64,000 bases of DNA from Agapanthus africanus (Eukaryota; Streptophyta; Magnoliopsida; Asparagales; Amaryllidaceae), in assembly GCA_030015575.1 (NCBI GenBank), contig CM057347.1:509023176-509087175 (forward strand), in the 5' to 3' direction. Of this stretch, positions 9,955 through 22,637 are shown piece after piece. A program made the position numbers and the translations under genes. The notes beneath the pieces were generated by a model, which worked only from the letters and a program-made list of their open reading frames with translations, had not been told where the DNA came from and searched no databases. The first letter of the stretch is position 1, and each line of letters begins with the position of its first letter.

Positions 9955-11460
9955 AGCGCTCACGTGTGAAACGTACCGAGCTCTTTAGAGATTTATTTTA
10001 TCTTTTGAAAAGAAGTTCAACTTCTATTAAAAGCGTTTTAGCCATTAACGATCACTGGGATCAATGTTTTGAGGATTTGGGATCAGATTTTCCTAAAGAA
10101 CTAAGTTCTTCTATTCTTCTTTGTAAGAACTAAGTGCTTCAGAGGAATTAAATTCCTGAAATCTAAATTCCATCTTTTTTTCTCTTCTCATCTCTAGTTT
10201 TTCCCTAAATCATGAGTTTGAAGAACAAAATTTTCCCGATGAGAATTAAATTTTTAGCTTATCGGAGATTTGTCTTGCGGATTTCAGATCGAGAGAAAAA
10301 AATAAGTTCTTTTTGGAGGGTTAAACCCTTGTATTTTTATATGTAAGACAAATGAGATATATTTTTTTATCTATGCCTTTTTCTTTATCTAGGGTTTTGA
10401 GAAGATAGGGGACTTTTCTTCGGTAAGAATTGAATTCTCGGTTGTATCTGTCAAACCTTGTGAGGTTCTCTCTATGAAACTTGAAGTCTCGGGTTCTTTA
10501 TATAGGTAATGCAAACTATTGATCGGTTTTAAGAAAATCTCTCATTTGAGAGATACCAATTGATTTAATTGGTCTAAAAAATTGTTCGGGGAATTTTAAC
10601 CACCGTTGGATTTTTAATCCAGTGTTTTTCTGTTTAACAGAATATATTTTCTGTTAGTTTTAACAAGATTAAGAAAATATTTTCTTAACAAAGAAATTGA
10701 TTTAATTTTCTGATTCGGTCGGTGATATTATAACCACAGTTGGATTTTGAATCCAAAGGTTCTCTTTTTAACAGAGAAATTTTTTTCTCGTTTTGGAAAG
10801 ACCGGGGGATATTTTCCCAAATATAATTTAATTATATATAGAATTTAATTCTCTCTCAATCTCGCGCTTCAAAATGATGTGCTCACGTGTTTAACACGTG
10901 ACCCCCAATGTGGGTTTTATCCTGTCTATATTCTGCGCTCATATGCTTTGCATATGAGCGCTCACGTATTTAACGCGTAAGCTCTATTTGTCTTTTGGTT
11001 ATTTACTTTCAGCGCTAATGTGTTTTGCATGTGAACGCTCACGTGTTTAACACGCGTGGCCTGTTTGGCCTTTGGTCATTTATTTTCAACGCTTGCATAT
11101 GAGTGCTCACGTGTTTTACACGTGAGGCATATTTGGCCTTTTGGTTACTTATGTTCTGCGCTCATATGCAGCATATGAGCATTCACGTGTTTAACTCGTG
11201 AGGCCAAATTGTGGGTTTTAATTCTCCTTAAAACCGGAATGCGTTGCTCATGAAAGGAATTCGCTTCTTTTCTTCTTTTTTTCTCTTCTCCCCTTTTTTA
11301 TAAGGGAACACTCTTCTTCAGACGTCTGAGCCACTATGGCTCGGACGTCTGACCGCTCTTTACTGTTGAATACAAATCACTTTCATAATAGGTAGCTCCT
11401 AAATTGGGTGTAATGCATACATTTTGGCACTTTGTAAATCTCTGCTCCGCAAAGAAGCAT

Positions 11461-11945
11461 ATGGAGAAGTTGAAGCCAGCCTTAGCTTTAATTGAAAGAC
11501 ATGCTGATCGGAAAAAAATGGTTGAGGAAGTGGTGCAGATTCTTTATAACTCTGCAGCAGCTAGGCTTGAAAGCGCAAAGTTGGAATCTTTCTCGATCCT
11601 CACTACAGTTGTGTGGGTGTCTCAATCAGCTTTAGGATTTCTTGTAGTGCTTGCCTCTCGTATTATTAACCAAAGGCTTATTTGACATCTATGCAGTCAG
11701 TCAGCAATGGAAGAGGCTCTTCTTCATACTTTAAATTCCAGGTTCTCAATTGAAAAAACTGAAGATAAGGTTTGAATTGTGCATGTAAATAGTTTTTCGA
11801 ATATTAGATTAATTGTTTTGTTTGGTTTACGAAAACAACTTACGAATTCTTTTGTAATTTTCAGATTAGAGAAGCATCATCATCGATGGTTTGCAAATCA
11901 GAAGCCGGGAATTCTCGTACTTATCTTGAAGAAATAAATGTATAG
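11461..11945 (+). CDS. 3' exons of an unidentified gene, 5' part missing
   Basis: I do not recognise the product. Three exons can be joined in frame: up to 11607 (an open frame that could begin at the ATG of 11461, or earlier), 11701-11769 and 11865-11945. Introns are GT..AG. The peptide contains KPALALIERHADRKKMVEEV, then LYNSAAARLESAKLESFSIL, and ends TYLEEINV-stop. It looks helical and charged, possibly coiled coil, with no catalytic motif. The intact splice sites and frames suggest a real gene or a recent remnant. Copy D of the retroelement ends only 150 bases upstream, and I find no 5' exons between 1 and 11310, so it may have lost or been separated from its 5' half. The first donor (GTTGTG) is weak. 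Confidence 0.45.
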
Positions 11946-13862
11946 TCCATTGTTGTGGCCATTCTCAAGTGAATCAAAACTATGAGGATGGCGTGTTGAT
12001 GCTAGTTTTTTCTTCATTTTTTAACTTGTTTTTGGAAATCGTATCAGGCTAGGTTTTATTAGTTTTTATCACTGTCAGTGTTGCATTGGCTATTATCGCA
12101 TCATTCAAAATGCTGGGTTCGAAAATATCATGTGATAATTGTTTTTTGGTCTTTGCCTGTGCAATGCATGATTATTACAGCGTCATTGGAAATGGCAATA
12201 TGAAAATCTCTTCGAATTGTTTTTGGGCCTACGGCTAGTTTGTGGAGAAAGTCAAATTGGACGTGCTTGTTAGTTTTTGAGTTTGTGTTTTCAAAGAGTA
12301 TTCCTCCAGCAATAATGTTCTCATGAATAACAATTTTTATCTCGATTGTTGGATAATGTGTATCATGCATTACAGTCTGCTACGGGGGTTGTTTTTCACA
12401 GCAGTCATCAATTTAGGCAGCTAGCAGAATATTGTGTTTATATTAAATATGCTAGCTTTAATGTGTTATGAATAATAATTTATCTCAGTTGTTGGATGAT
12501 GATGAATAATAATTAAGTGTTAATATAAATTTCTCAGGTAGTTGTTTTCATAGTAGTCACCAATTTAGGCTGCAAAATTGTGTTTATATAATATTTGCTA
12601 CCTTAATATGTGCAAGGTTGCAAATTTCCTGTTTTCATAATACTGAATTTATTTTGCAATTTCACGGACTGGCTTGGCTTGGTTGTCCGGAGATGCAAAT
12701 CTAGGTGGATGTATTAATATCTTTGTATAATTTAGATACAAATCTCTTCAATATGTCCTACTCTTGAAACAGCTTTTGAAATTTTTGTCATGTAAGCATT
12801 ACAAATTACTCCGTTAATTTTTTTTAAATTAAAAATACGAAATCTGAAATTTTGTGATATCAAGTTATTGGGTTATCAAGTCATTTAAAATTTGTAAAGT
12901 CTTTGATTGACTCATGTTAGCTAACCGATTTTCATTTTTCTGAATTCTAGTCAAATAGCATCAAGAAATCATTACTTGCTTGATAAAGTTCACAGCTTTC
13001 TCGCAATTATGTGCATCTGCCTTTTTCTGTTATTTTAAGCCGGTTTGACTTCGACCTATAGTTACATTGCTTCAGACATGTACAGTTCAACATAAAAAAC
13101 CAAACATTGCTTCAGATGTTGCTTCTGTTGGCTTAAAGTTCATACATATCACAGAGTAAACTAGCAATGTAACAGCTTGGAAAAGAGAAACAGCAATCCA
13201 TTAATTCTAACCAAACTGAAATCTTACATAATAATTTATCATGGATTCAGGATTACAATTTATGTCCTTCAATTTAATCCAAGAAGACAAGGCATGCTAT
13301 ATATGATGTACATCTTTTAAAAAGTAACTTAACTTCCAAACTCTTCTTCCATCAAACCGAACACATAAAGTACCTAAAGCAGGACTACTTTCGGTACTTT
13401 CATGGGATTTTATGTCAAACAAACAGACCTAAATTAATAACATATCCTACCACATTTCTTGATAATTCCTGAAAAAATGCGACTTAATATTAGGATTTGA
13501 TGTGAAAAAAGGGTTTTACATGTTGATGCAGATCACGAAATGCAAACAAACGATTTTAACCGCTTGAAAAAAGAGAAACAAGCAATTCATAAGCTCTAAC
13601 CAAACCGAAATCTTATATATAATAAATAAATATAATGATATATCAGCATACACAATTTGCAGGATAACAATTTATGCCCTCCTAAGTGAGATCAGCTGAG
13701 GGAGTCGTAAGCTTCCATGTCTTGCAAGTTAGTTCTTAAAATGAATAACCCAGAGAGAATCATTAGCTTGCACACAGATTTCAATTGACTTCTTGATAAA
13801 AATTTACACACTTCAATCTTGTTCGCAGATCACCCGAGAATCGTGAAGTTTGCAGCAGTTTT
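11946..13862. other. intergenic, nothing recognised
   Basis: AT-rich single-copy-looking DNA lies between the unidentified gene and the YKT6 stop codon. It should contain the 3' UTRs of both. Two similar short segments (around 13150-13260 and 13560-13680, both with AACCAAAC/CGAAATCTTA) suggest a small local duplication. I saw no RNA gene or coding exon. Confidence 0.5.
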
Positions 13863-16800
13863 TTACAGTATGGTACAACATGAATTGGTTTTCTTCGCCT
13901 GCTTGTAGAACATCTGTTGATAAAGATGAGGCAAATCAAATGAGTTCAAGTTTTGCACAAGAAAATATCATTCGGATCTCGCACAATCTAAGCTACCACA
14001 ATTTGCATCACTAGGCTTCTTCTTCTTTTTTTCATTTAGGGTACAATTTAATTATAAACCTTCAAGAGTGTAAACATGTGTTCACCTAAACCAGGCCAAT
14101 TGCATTTATATCAAATGGCACCATCAATTCAAAGACAAAGTATAAGAAGATGAACATGCAACTTCAAATGCAGACAAGCCTACTAGGCATGAGAGCCGAA
14201 GCCTACAATGCAATTGCACATATTTACTTACTTGAGAGGCTGCGCTAAGATCTGAGCTCTTCTCTACTAAGCTATCCAGCTTCTCCCCTCGAGCAAGCAC
14301 GCTATCAATGGTTTTATGCTGCAGTAATTAAGATAATAGATGTAAGATGCCAATTATCAAAGTTGTAACTCACTGAGAAGGAATGCAACATCTTATCTTT
14401 ACTGCAATTTTGTTTGCTTCTGTAACAAGTTACATTATATCATAGAAGAAACAACGGTAACTTCCCAGGTTCTATTCTAATCATCTTAAAGATAACAAAA
14501 GATTCTGCAAACCATAAATCAATATTCTGGTTTAAGCACGATTCATGGGAATTCGCTGTCTTATACGTGATCAGCCTAGGCAGCCAAATTTTGGTTGTTA
14601 CTGTCAAAACTGGATCCTAGTTGATTTCGGTCTGAAACTACCAGACTCCATTCTATTTCATGTTTTCAAAATAAATTTAAAAAACAAAGATGGAGGAAGA
14701 AATTATAAACTTATGCAGTTCTAACTCACAAATTCTAATTACCTTGGAGCTTCTAACTTCTTATTGCAGTTCTAACTTCTATAATTTCTGTTTACCTTGT
14801 ACTCTAGCTAGTTCAACAACTAAAAATGGTTATTCCAATTCCCTCAATTATAGAGCTTTTAATTTATATATGCTTGATGAGGCAAAAGGTGCCATGTGTA
14901 ATGCTAAAAGTGTAGGGATCATTTACAAACTTAATCATACCATGCATATAGGCAATCTGCAGACAAATACTTACCAGGATAATCTTGGTTTCATCCAAGT
15001 CCCTCTGAATTTTCATCAATTTGTCAGCCTCTGCAGGATCCTAATAGATGATAAACCACGAGGAAGAAAAAGGGTCAACTCTCCAATCAGATTCTAGTTC
15101 ATGAAAATAAAATTCTAAAATTTTTGAACCATAAAAATACAATTCCTTTCTTTAACATAATTCTAAAATATTAGAACCATAAAATAATAAGCAAAGGACT
15201 AACCAGTGCTACTGTAAACCGGATTACAAGTTTGTATCGGCAAGAAATATTTAGGTTCTTTTCTCAAGTTTGAAAACTACTTCGATGATGTGGAGTACTG
15301 TGTTAGGTTCTGGCTTGAATTTCTATTGATTCATCAAAAAATGAGGAGTCAAGAAGTTAAACGGTGCATTGGGCACTGAATAAGATGGACACAAGGAAAG
15401 CTTTGAAAATTTTAGTATGAGATTACAGCAACAGCAGATGAAGCTTTATGTAAAAATTATATTTTAGTTATTCATCATGGGCCCAAGAGAAAGAAATTCC
15501 TTGATAAAGTGATTACTGAAATGATTACATTGCACTTTCTCAGTTATAAAATTTGACAGCTAACATTAAGAATATGAGTAAACCTGAAATTTTGGTAAAG
15601 CCTCATTCAAATATGGCCACGGTTGAGTAGAATCTGCTTTTACCGTTCTCCAAGATTCCCCAAAAGCCTTTTGGTATTCATCTAGTACCTGCAGAGTATA
15701 TAAATTTGCATCAGCGATGCATGGAGTTAATAATACAAAAAATATAACATACACCACCTCCACTTCACAGCAGTATGCATATCTGAACTAATTTAATAAA
15801 GACAGAAAAATCCAGAATATCAAAATTCTGACAGGGTGGCAATGAGGTAAGGTTGTCTGATACCCAGACAAAATATGGAATCAGAAGACCTAAATTTAGA
15901 CTAAATATGTTACTTGATCTGGTACTGATCCTAAAAATAGGTGTGCTTCATAATAGTTCAAAGGGATATCATTAAGAACCTCCCAAAAGGTTTGGACATT
16001 CGGTAGAAAAATACCAAAAAGTTTGTAACCTCCCAAGAACCACCATGACCAACGGCGCCCCCTAACACCGTTAACCAAATTGCCCCTTTTATTATATAAT
16101 AAAGCTAACTCAGTTAAATTAATTGCAATTAATTTAATTTAGTCAATGTTCTAAATGTAGTAGTGTCGGCACGAAAATTTTGATTTCAGATATCAGATAT
16201 CGTGAAATGTCAGGTAGTCAAATATCGGGTTCTACATTTTTGTAATATAAACATCATATATATAACTTTTTTTTTTTCAAAATAAGTTAACTTATTCAAA
16301 TTTTCGGTTTTATTAAATTTATATCTTTCCCTAAAAAAGAAAATTATCCTCAAAAAAATTTCCCTCGTAAAGGTGAATGTCAGACTAAACGCCGGCATCA
16401 CGTCGTTTCGGTCGAAATCACAAAATGTCGACCAACCGACATTCATCAAATATCATTGCATGAATTTTTTTTGCATATATATGTCATTTTCTTCTCAAAC
16501 CCGACAATTCGGTGACGTCAACTCACATTTAGAACGCTAAATTTAGTAATTGCTAATTATTTTATTAATAAGGTTACTTAGTGGCGACGACGACAACCGG
16601 AAGAGGTGTTGAGTTAGGGTTGGGATTAGTTGGGTTAAGGTTGAAGAAAGGAAGAAGATGGAGAGAGAGGAGCAGCAATGGCGATGCATGGTGGGGGTGG
16701 AAGCACATATGGGCGGAGGGAGGAAGAGAGAGAGGGCACCAGGAGGTGAGGGTTTAATTAGTGAGGAGGGAGTCTAGGGCATGGTGGAGGGAGTCTGGGG

Positions 16801-19800
16801 CGGACTTTGGGGCGGGCGGCGATGAGAGCGGATGTGGATGAGGGAGAAGGTGGTGGGGTTGGGTCTTTTAAAGGAGAAGGAAGAATGAGTTGGTGGTGGC
16901 CGAAGATGTGAGGGCGACGGTGGAGCGGTGGCGGGTGGAGGGGTGAGGAGTGAAGGGTTAGCATTAGAGTAGATGGAGGATGAATAGTAGTGTTTTGATT
17001 TTTTTAATGACGTGGCAACTTAAACGACGTGGTGGTGACATGGCGCCATTAGTGCTGACATGGAGCCGTTAGTCATGGTTTTATCTTGAGATTCAACCAT
17101 TTTGGTAATTCTCTGCCAATCCTAGGCCTGGCAAAAGAGGTGAGTCAAGGCCGACTTGCCTGGCCTCACAACAAGGCAAATTTTATTCGCCTCATTGTCC
17201 ACTTAGGCAAGTCAACTTGTCACGTTTGGCCAAGTCAGGCGATACGAGCCGGTTCCCCAAAATCGATATTGCATCGCTCCGGTTCGTCTCGCCTAACTCG
17301 CCCCTCACCTCGTCTCGCCGACTCGTTCCAGTTCGCCTCACCTCGCGCCTCAAACTCGTCTCGAGTTTCCAATCCAACGGTCGGCAACGGTGGGATTCCA
17401 AACAAATCGCATCGCCTCGCCTCGAAACCCACATCCAACGGTCAAAATTCGCCTCGTCTCGTCTCGAAATCCAAATCCACGGTCGATCGGATTCGTTGGA
17501 TTTTGCTACGATTCGCCTCGCCTTGCCTCATAATAGCTGAAAATTTTGAAATCGCTATAAATAACAGAGTCAGGCGAGTCGACTCACTCGAGTGGGCTCG
17601 CCTCGCTTAGGGAGGCGGTGATGCGAGCAGGGTTGGGGTCGGCTATTGTTGCACTCGCCTCGCTTCGCCTAGCCGGCTAAGCGAGACAAGTTCAACTCGC
17701 CTCGTTAATGAAGCGAGTCGGGCGATTCATGAAGCAAGTCGGCCCGGCTCGCTTCATTTGCCAGACCTAACCAAACCCCCAAACCTTTTGGGAGTTTTAT
17801 TATAATAAGCCTACTTCAAAATATATATCCTCACAAATCCAGATCCAATACTCATCACTTATCTACTCAAGTCAAACTCATGTAATCATCAATTCATCAT
17901 TAGGTAAGATAGGAAGAAAAAAGGACGTATGAGCAAGTAAACATTACCAACATATATTGCTTCTAACAAAAGTCGGTAGTCGGTAAACTCTAAAAAACAA
18001 AGTTGGCTTTTCTAGTTATATGGTAGGACCCAAATGAGACCCACTCCCTCCCCTAAATAGGGTTGCTCACTTAATCTCATTCCCTTGTGTTGATTGAAAG
18101 CCTTGAACTTTGTCACCTCCTTGTCACATTTGCATGCCCCATCAACTCTCCCATGGTCCCACCCATTGGTTGTAACAAAGTTGAATTTATTAGTAAAGTA
18201 TATAGTTACTATATACGTCGTATATAAACAAGACAAGGGGAAAAAAGTTACAAGTATGAGCAAGAAAACTTGTATGCTACTCGATAATGAAAATTGTGTA
18301 CTCAGCAAGAGAAATGACCTTTGGAATTGTCAATTGCATATAAGCAGAATTTAGTCCAATAAAGCCTGTATTGGTCAATATTAAATTCATAGAAGGGTTT
18401 GAATATAGGTATGCACTATGCATCCCTGTAAGGGTTTCGATCAAGGTATGGATTCTGAAGTGAGATGATGGATTGCAAACAGATATCTTAGAATCTTGTC
18501 ATATCCAAATCCAACATACTAACTATCCTGCTAGGTCTTGTGGCTAGCACTCTTATACATGCTTTCTGTAGCCAGATATACTGAACCAGGTTTGAGGATT
18601 TGCATTAGAATGTTTGCTGGTCGTAAAGTTCATAAGATTTTCATTGGAGCTTTTCGAGCTGAAGTTCCCTTTTTCCAATAACAAAACTCATTTTGTTTGA
18701 CTTGATTTGCAAATACATAAGATATGCAGCAGTAAAACCAGACTTTATCCACTTTCTTCCGGTTTCCATAAAATTTTGTGAGATATAAGAAAGTAATGTG
18801 CATACCTTGTTTAAAAGAGAAAATGCACTTCGAACAGGATAATGATCATCCATGAATGCCAATGCGCAAAGACCATTTCGATTGTACGAGTGAACCTTGT
18901 ATTCTACAAGAGAAGACAATTTATAACTAACTTAGAATTACATATGTGCTAAGCTACAGTCAGGCACAGTAGAAGTGAAGTAAGGTTAAACATGCAAAGT
19001 GATGTCATGCAAGATAAAAAGAAAAGTCGCTTTCAAGGTCCACAGAACTAGTATGCATAATAGTCAAGCAATCTTGTCAACTTCTGCCAGGAATGGCATT
19101 TCTATAATACTGTAATCTACTCGAGTAAACTTTCATTAGATTGTCATAGAAACATACTGAGGGGTGTATATAGATGTAACTGAGGTAAATCATGCCAGCT
19201 ATATATCGTGTCTCCATTCAAGTATATCAGGCTAACATACTTGAAGTATGCATACATCTTGGTATGTTTTTCTACATATGAAAACTTCTTCTAGAAAGTA
19301 AAGATTTATGGAAGGGGTAACTATGAAAGAAATCACATGATTTAGATATCTCCAATACCATTATCAGAAAAACAACTAAAAGGAGATAACAGCTCGTTAA
19401 AAATAACATCAAAAAAGAGGAAAAGTTTCCATGAAGGCCAAGGCCCTAACACGAAAATTTTAAGTAGTCAAGACGAGGGTCAGACAGAAACAAAGATAAC
19501 TGCATGACTTCAACCAGTATCGGTTGCCAAAGTATGGTTGTCCTCTATTTTCATGTTAACAATAACTGCAACGGGGAGTGATGCTCTCTACACTTGGCAC
19601 ATACATGACAAGCAGAGAAAATATGTTAATAAAAGCTTTGTGTTTACAGGGAAGAGGGAATGGCATAATTTCCATGAAACTCCCAAGGGATGACATAGTC
19701 ACGGGTTCAAGTCATGCGGCCAGTTCTAGTCAGAGGAGGGGCAATTTAAAGGAGGGGATGGGTCTCACATGGTGTAACTGTTGGAGTCCGGCGCCCGCGC

Positions 19801-22637
19801 CGCGGAGGCCGCGGGCGAGGCGGAAGCGAAAACAAAAACATTTTGCCGGCACCGGACGCGCAAACCTGAGGATTCATCCAAACACTCTAAATTACAAATC
19901 TAAAACATGCAAGGTTTGAGAAATACAACCTATGCCGCGTGTCCACCCAATTGTGAAAGACCTCTCCAAGCTCGTAGCCGCCGGGATCGCGCTTGAAAAT
20001 CGACCACTCTTGCCGAAAACGATCTACCCGAGGGAATGCGGAGGAGGCTCTAACCGACGATCCAAGCTCGCTAGGTTGGATGGTCGGTGATATAGGAATA
20101 CTCCACTAAATTTTTCTCTCTTGTACCATGCTCAAAATGAGAGCAAGAAAAAGAAGGAGAAGAGCTAGAGAAGAGCATGAAACATGCTAGGAGATGAAGA
20201 AAATCATCAAGTTCTCAAGTAAAAAGGAATGGCTACATAAATATCAACCATGCACCAAATAGTGAACACAAATGGATTTTATTAATTTAAAATCCAAAGT
20301 CATCCCTCTCTACATGCAATGAACCATGCTTCACTTTACACCTCATGTCCACCTCATTTCCCTTTTATTTTTCTAAATAGAAAAATAAATATGAGATATT
20401 CTTCTTCTAGAAGTACTCCCGTATAAATACGGAATACTTCACCTGGTATATGTATCGCTACATATACGTGTATCCGTATAAAAATACGGATAGCACCAAA
20501 GAGAGAAAATAAATAGTGAACAATAATACTAAAATATATGTATCAAAATACATATATAAATTATTAAATCAAAACCTGATTTAATAATCCGGCTTAATCC
20601 TAAGCCGGCTAGTATTATCAACCGTCCGATTAAAGTCCAGTTATTGCGTACACATTTAATCGGACCCCTACACGTACCATCGTACGGCTTCTACATCTAT
20701 CGTCTGAACAGAGAAAACCCTCTGTATAGGACTCTAAAGACTCGACAATACGTTGGCAGTGGGTTTAACCATAAGCACGTCAGCGGCACTAACTGTACGT
20801 AACGGCTACCCAGGTACTTGTCGAAAGGAGGGTCGACAATCAAGTGTGTCCTTACCCTACTGAGCCTAAATGTGACAATCTCCGTACAGCCCGGTCTCTT
20901 CATCAAATAGTATCACATATTGGATCTAGGTGGTGGATATTGGATCTAGGGTCAGACCCCTACTAACCCGATAAGTCATGTCTGAGTCTAGTGCATCACC
21001 AACTGAGATACTACTGATCAACTATCAGTAAATCTCACCCACCGTGACCACGGATTTCTGGTGATAGCCAACTGAACACAGCGCGACATCCATTCCTAAT
21101 ACCAGGAGAGACAAATTCCTGACAGTCGACCGCTGCCTCCATGAGGCTCGAGACTGTACCAAACTAAAACCTGTTTGTACGACTTCTTTGAGCCGTGGTA
21201 GGGTAATAATCAAAATACAGTGGAAACTCACACGAGACAAATGACAGCTTCAGATCAAAGGACTAATATGTACTCATGCCACCTGAGAATTTCCACCTGA
21301 CGATATGTATAATATCATCTAGAAATTCTCGGCGAGTCCGTCCAGTGCACTCACCTCCAGTGAGCACATGTATACTATCTTAGGTGACATAACACCAATG
21401 GCTTATGAGACCGGCTACCGTCCCTCGTCGGGGTCTCGAAACGTATACACTAGTCTACTCCGGAATATCGATGCTCAGTCTCGTTACTCCAACGACTAGG
21501 AATATTTAAGGATGTGCTTATAGACCACTCAGCTCTCACGTATATGATCATCATCATGATGATGTTAGTCAAGCAAGAATCCTACGGGCTTCATTATTAT
21601 GTATTAGCGACACATAATAACAAGTAAAACGTGTACACATTAATGATAAGGACAATCCAGATAGCATACTATCATTTCGAGTAAGATCATTCTACCTGTA
21701 TAGGTACTCCCTCAATTATCATAATCGCGTGTCTGCAGTTACAATAATTGCCTTGAGGGCACTATATCCAGCAGCAACTAGGAAAAAGGAAAAAAGGTTT
21801 AGAGAAGCACAAGGGTGTGGTGAGTCACAAAAGATTCTCTCTTGAAGAATGATGATAAATAACACAAACAAATACTTAGATTTGAAATTGGTACCCTAAA
21901 GCTTTCGCCTTTAACCCTAAAATGTTCCCCGGTTACTCATATTAATGCCGGCTGCCCTAATCCATCTCTCATAGTTTACAAACTAGATGCAAAATAACAA
22001 AAGATATAATGCATTTTCAGTATTAAGACACCGTGAGATTTTTTTATTTTTTTAAAAAATAACTATTTAGGATCGTCAAGCTTAGGATTAGGAAGACATT
22101 AATCAAGAACTTCAAATCACGGGTTGACTTAAGCCCTTCTAACAATCATCTCATCTCCTCCGCTCTCAACACTAAGTAATGAGACTAACTTAATTAAGCG
22201 TCCAAAGATCAAACACAGAAGATAGATCATCGGTTTTTCATACATCACTCCCACAATCAAGTAATGAAAGGTCGATTTAGAATCACAAGATCAAGAAACA
22301 GCAGCATCAGCTTATTATCAATTCAATTTCTATATCAGATCTTAGATTCTAGATATCAACAAACAGCAAAAACCTAACGTTGAATCTCAAAATCAGCAAA
22401 AGGATGGGGGATCTAAGATATACCTTCGTGTTGAACAGACTGGCGTTGACCAGGAGGGGTCCTCTTGGCGACGGTGCGGCCAACGAAGACGATGAATTCC
22501 TTGGCCGCGGGCCGCTGGAAGAAGCCGAAGTGGCTCACGTCCGTGGCGTTGGCGAGGATCAGCGGATCCGACGACCCCGAGGACGAGGAGTCGCCGGCGC
22601 CCGAGGTTTTGAGGACGAGGAGAGCGGTGATCTTCAT
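13863..22637 (-). CDS. YKT61: YKT6-type R-SNARE, six exons, intact
   Basis: Ykt6 is a prenylated longin-domain R-SNARE acting in ER-Golgi, vacuolar and other membrane fusion steps. Exons on the minus strand: 22637-22424, 18903-18806, 15688-15584, 15040-14975, 14318-14232 and 13913-13863. All introns are GT..AG and the joined frame gives 206 residues; Arabidopsis YKT61 has 199. The start [10 protein letters not shown] is the family N terminus. The longin domain (about 1-130) contains [20 protein letters not shown] and [20 protein letters not shown]. The SNARE helix includes [18 protein letters not shown], with the zero-layer arginine in [18 protein letters not shown]. The C terminus is CCTIL: the last four residues form a CAAX box for prenylation, preceded by the palmitoylated cysteine. 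A Ser/Gly-rich insert (residues ~12-23) is unusual. Introns 1 and 2 exceed 3 kb because of transposon insertions. Confidence 0.96.
15977..17796. mobile_element. inverted-repeat element in YKT6 intron 2
   Basis: AACCTCCCAAAAGGTTTGG at 15977-15995 is matched in reverse complement at 17779-17796 with one missing base. The ~1.8 kb between includes 16600-16980, a GA/GT-rich tract with ORFs that look accidental, and the hAT-type insert at 17123-17769. It may be a non-autonomous DNA transposon. I see no transposase and could not settle a target duplication. Confidence 0.4.
17123..17769. mobile_element. hAT-type MITE, 647 bp
   Basis: Termini are TAGGCCTGGCAAA and TTTGCCAGACCTA, inverted with one mismatch and close to the usual hAT end. 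The flanking 8-mers GCCAATCC (17115-17122) and ACCAAACC (17770-17777) match at 6 of 8, fitting an aged hAT 8-bp duplication. The interior is dominated by degenerate CGCCTCGCCTCG / GCGAGGCGAG words in both orientations, which explains the long shadow ORFs on both strands. Confidence 0.75.
19779..21773 (+). mobile_element. solo LTR, 1995 bp, in YKT6 intron 1
   Basis: It begins TGTTGGAGTCCGGCG and ends TATCCAGCA. It is flanked by GTAAC (19774-19778) and GCAAC (21774-21778), a 5-bp duplication with one difference. There is no coding domain. The TGTTGGAG start and a CACCGGAC word at 19849 recall Ty1/copia Sirevirus-type LTRs, but lineage is uncertain. It lies antisense to YKT6 inside its first intron. 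Confidence 0.7.

Larger units (their letters stand above)
7070..11310 (-). mobile_element. LTR of copy D, split by a solo LTR
   Basis: The pieces 7070-7211 and 9955-11310 match the LTR at 53580-56589 in order and orientation. Matching landmarks are the CACGTG palindromes, the block around TTAACGATCACTGGGATC (10044-10061), the GAACTAAGTTC palindromes, ATATGCTTTGCATATGAGCG near 10940 and CACGTGTTTAACACGTG near 10890. On the minus strand it begins TGTTCCCTTATAAAAA at 11310, the same start as LTR B at 42938. LTRs A and C start about 35 bases further out. The left border is unclear. Confidence 0.65.

Noticed and set aside
17086-17610. 174-residue open frame
   Set aside because: It lies largely inside the repeated CGCCTCGCC interior of a MITE within a YKT6 intron.
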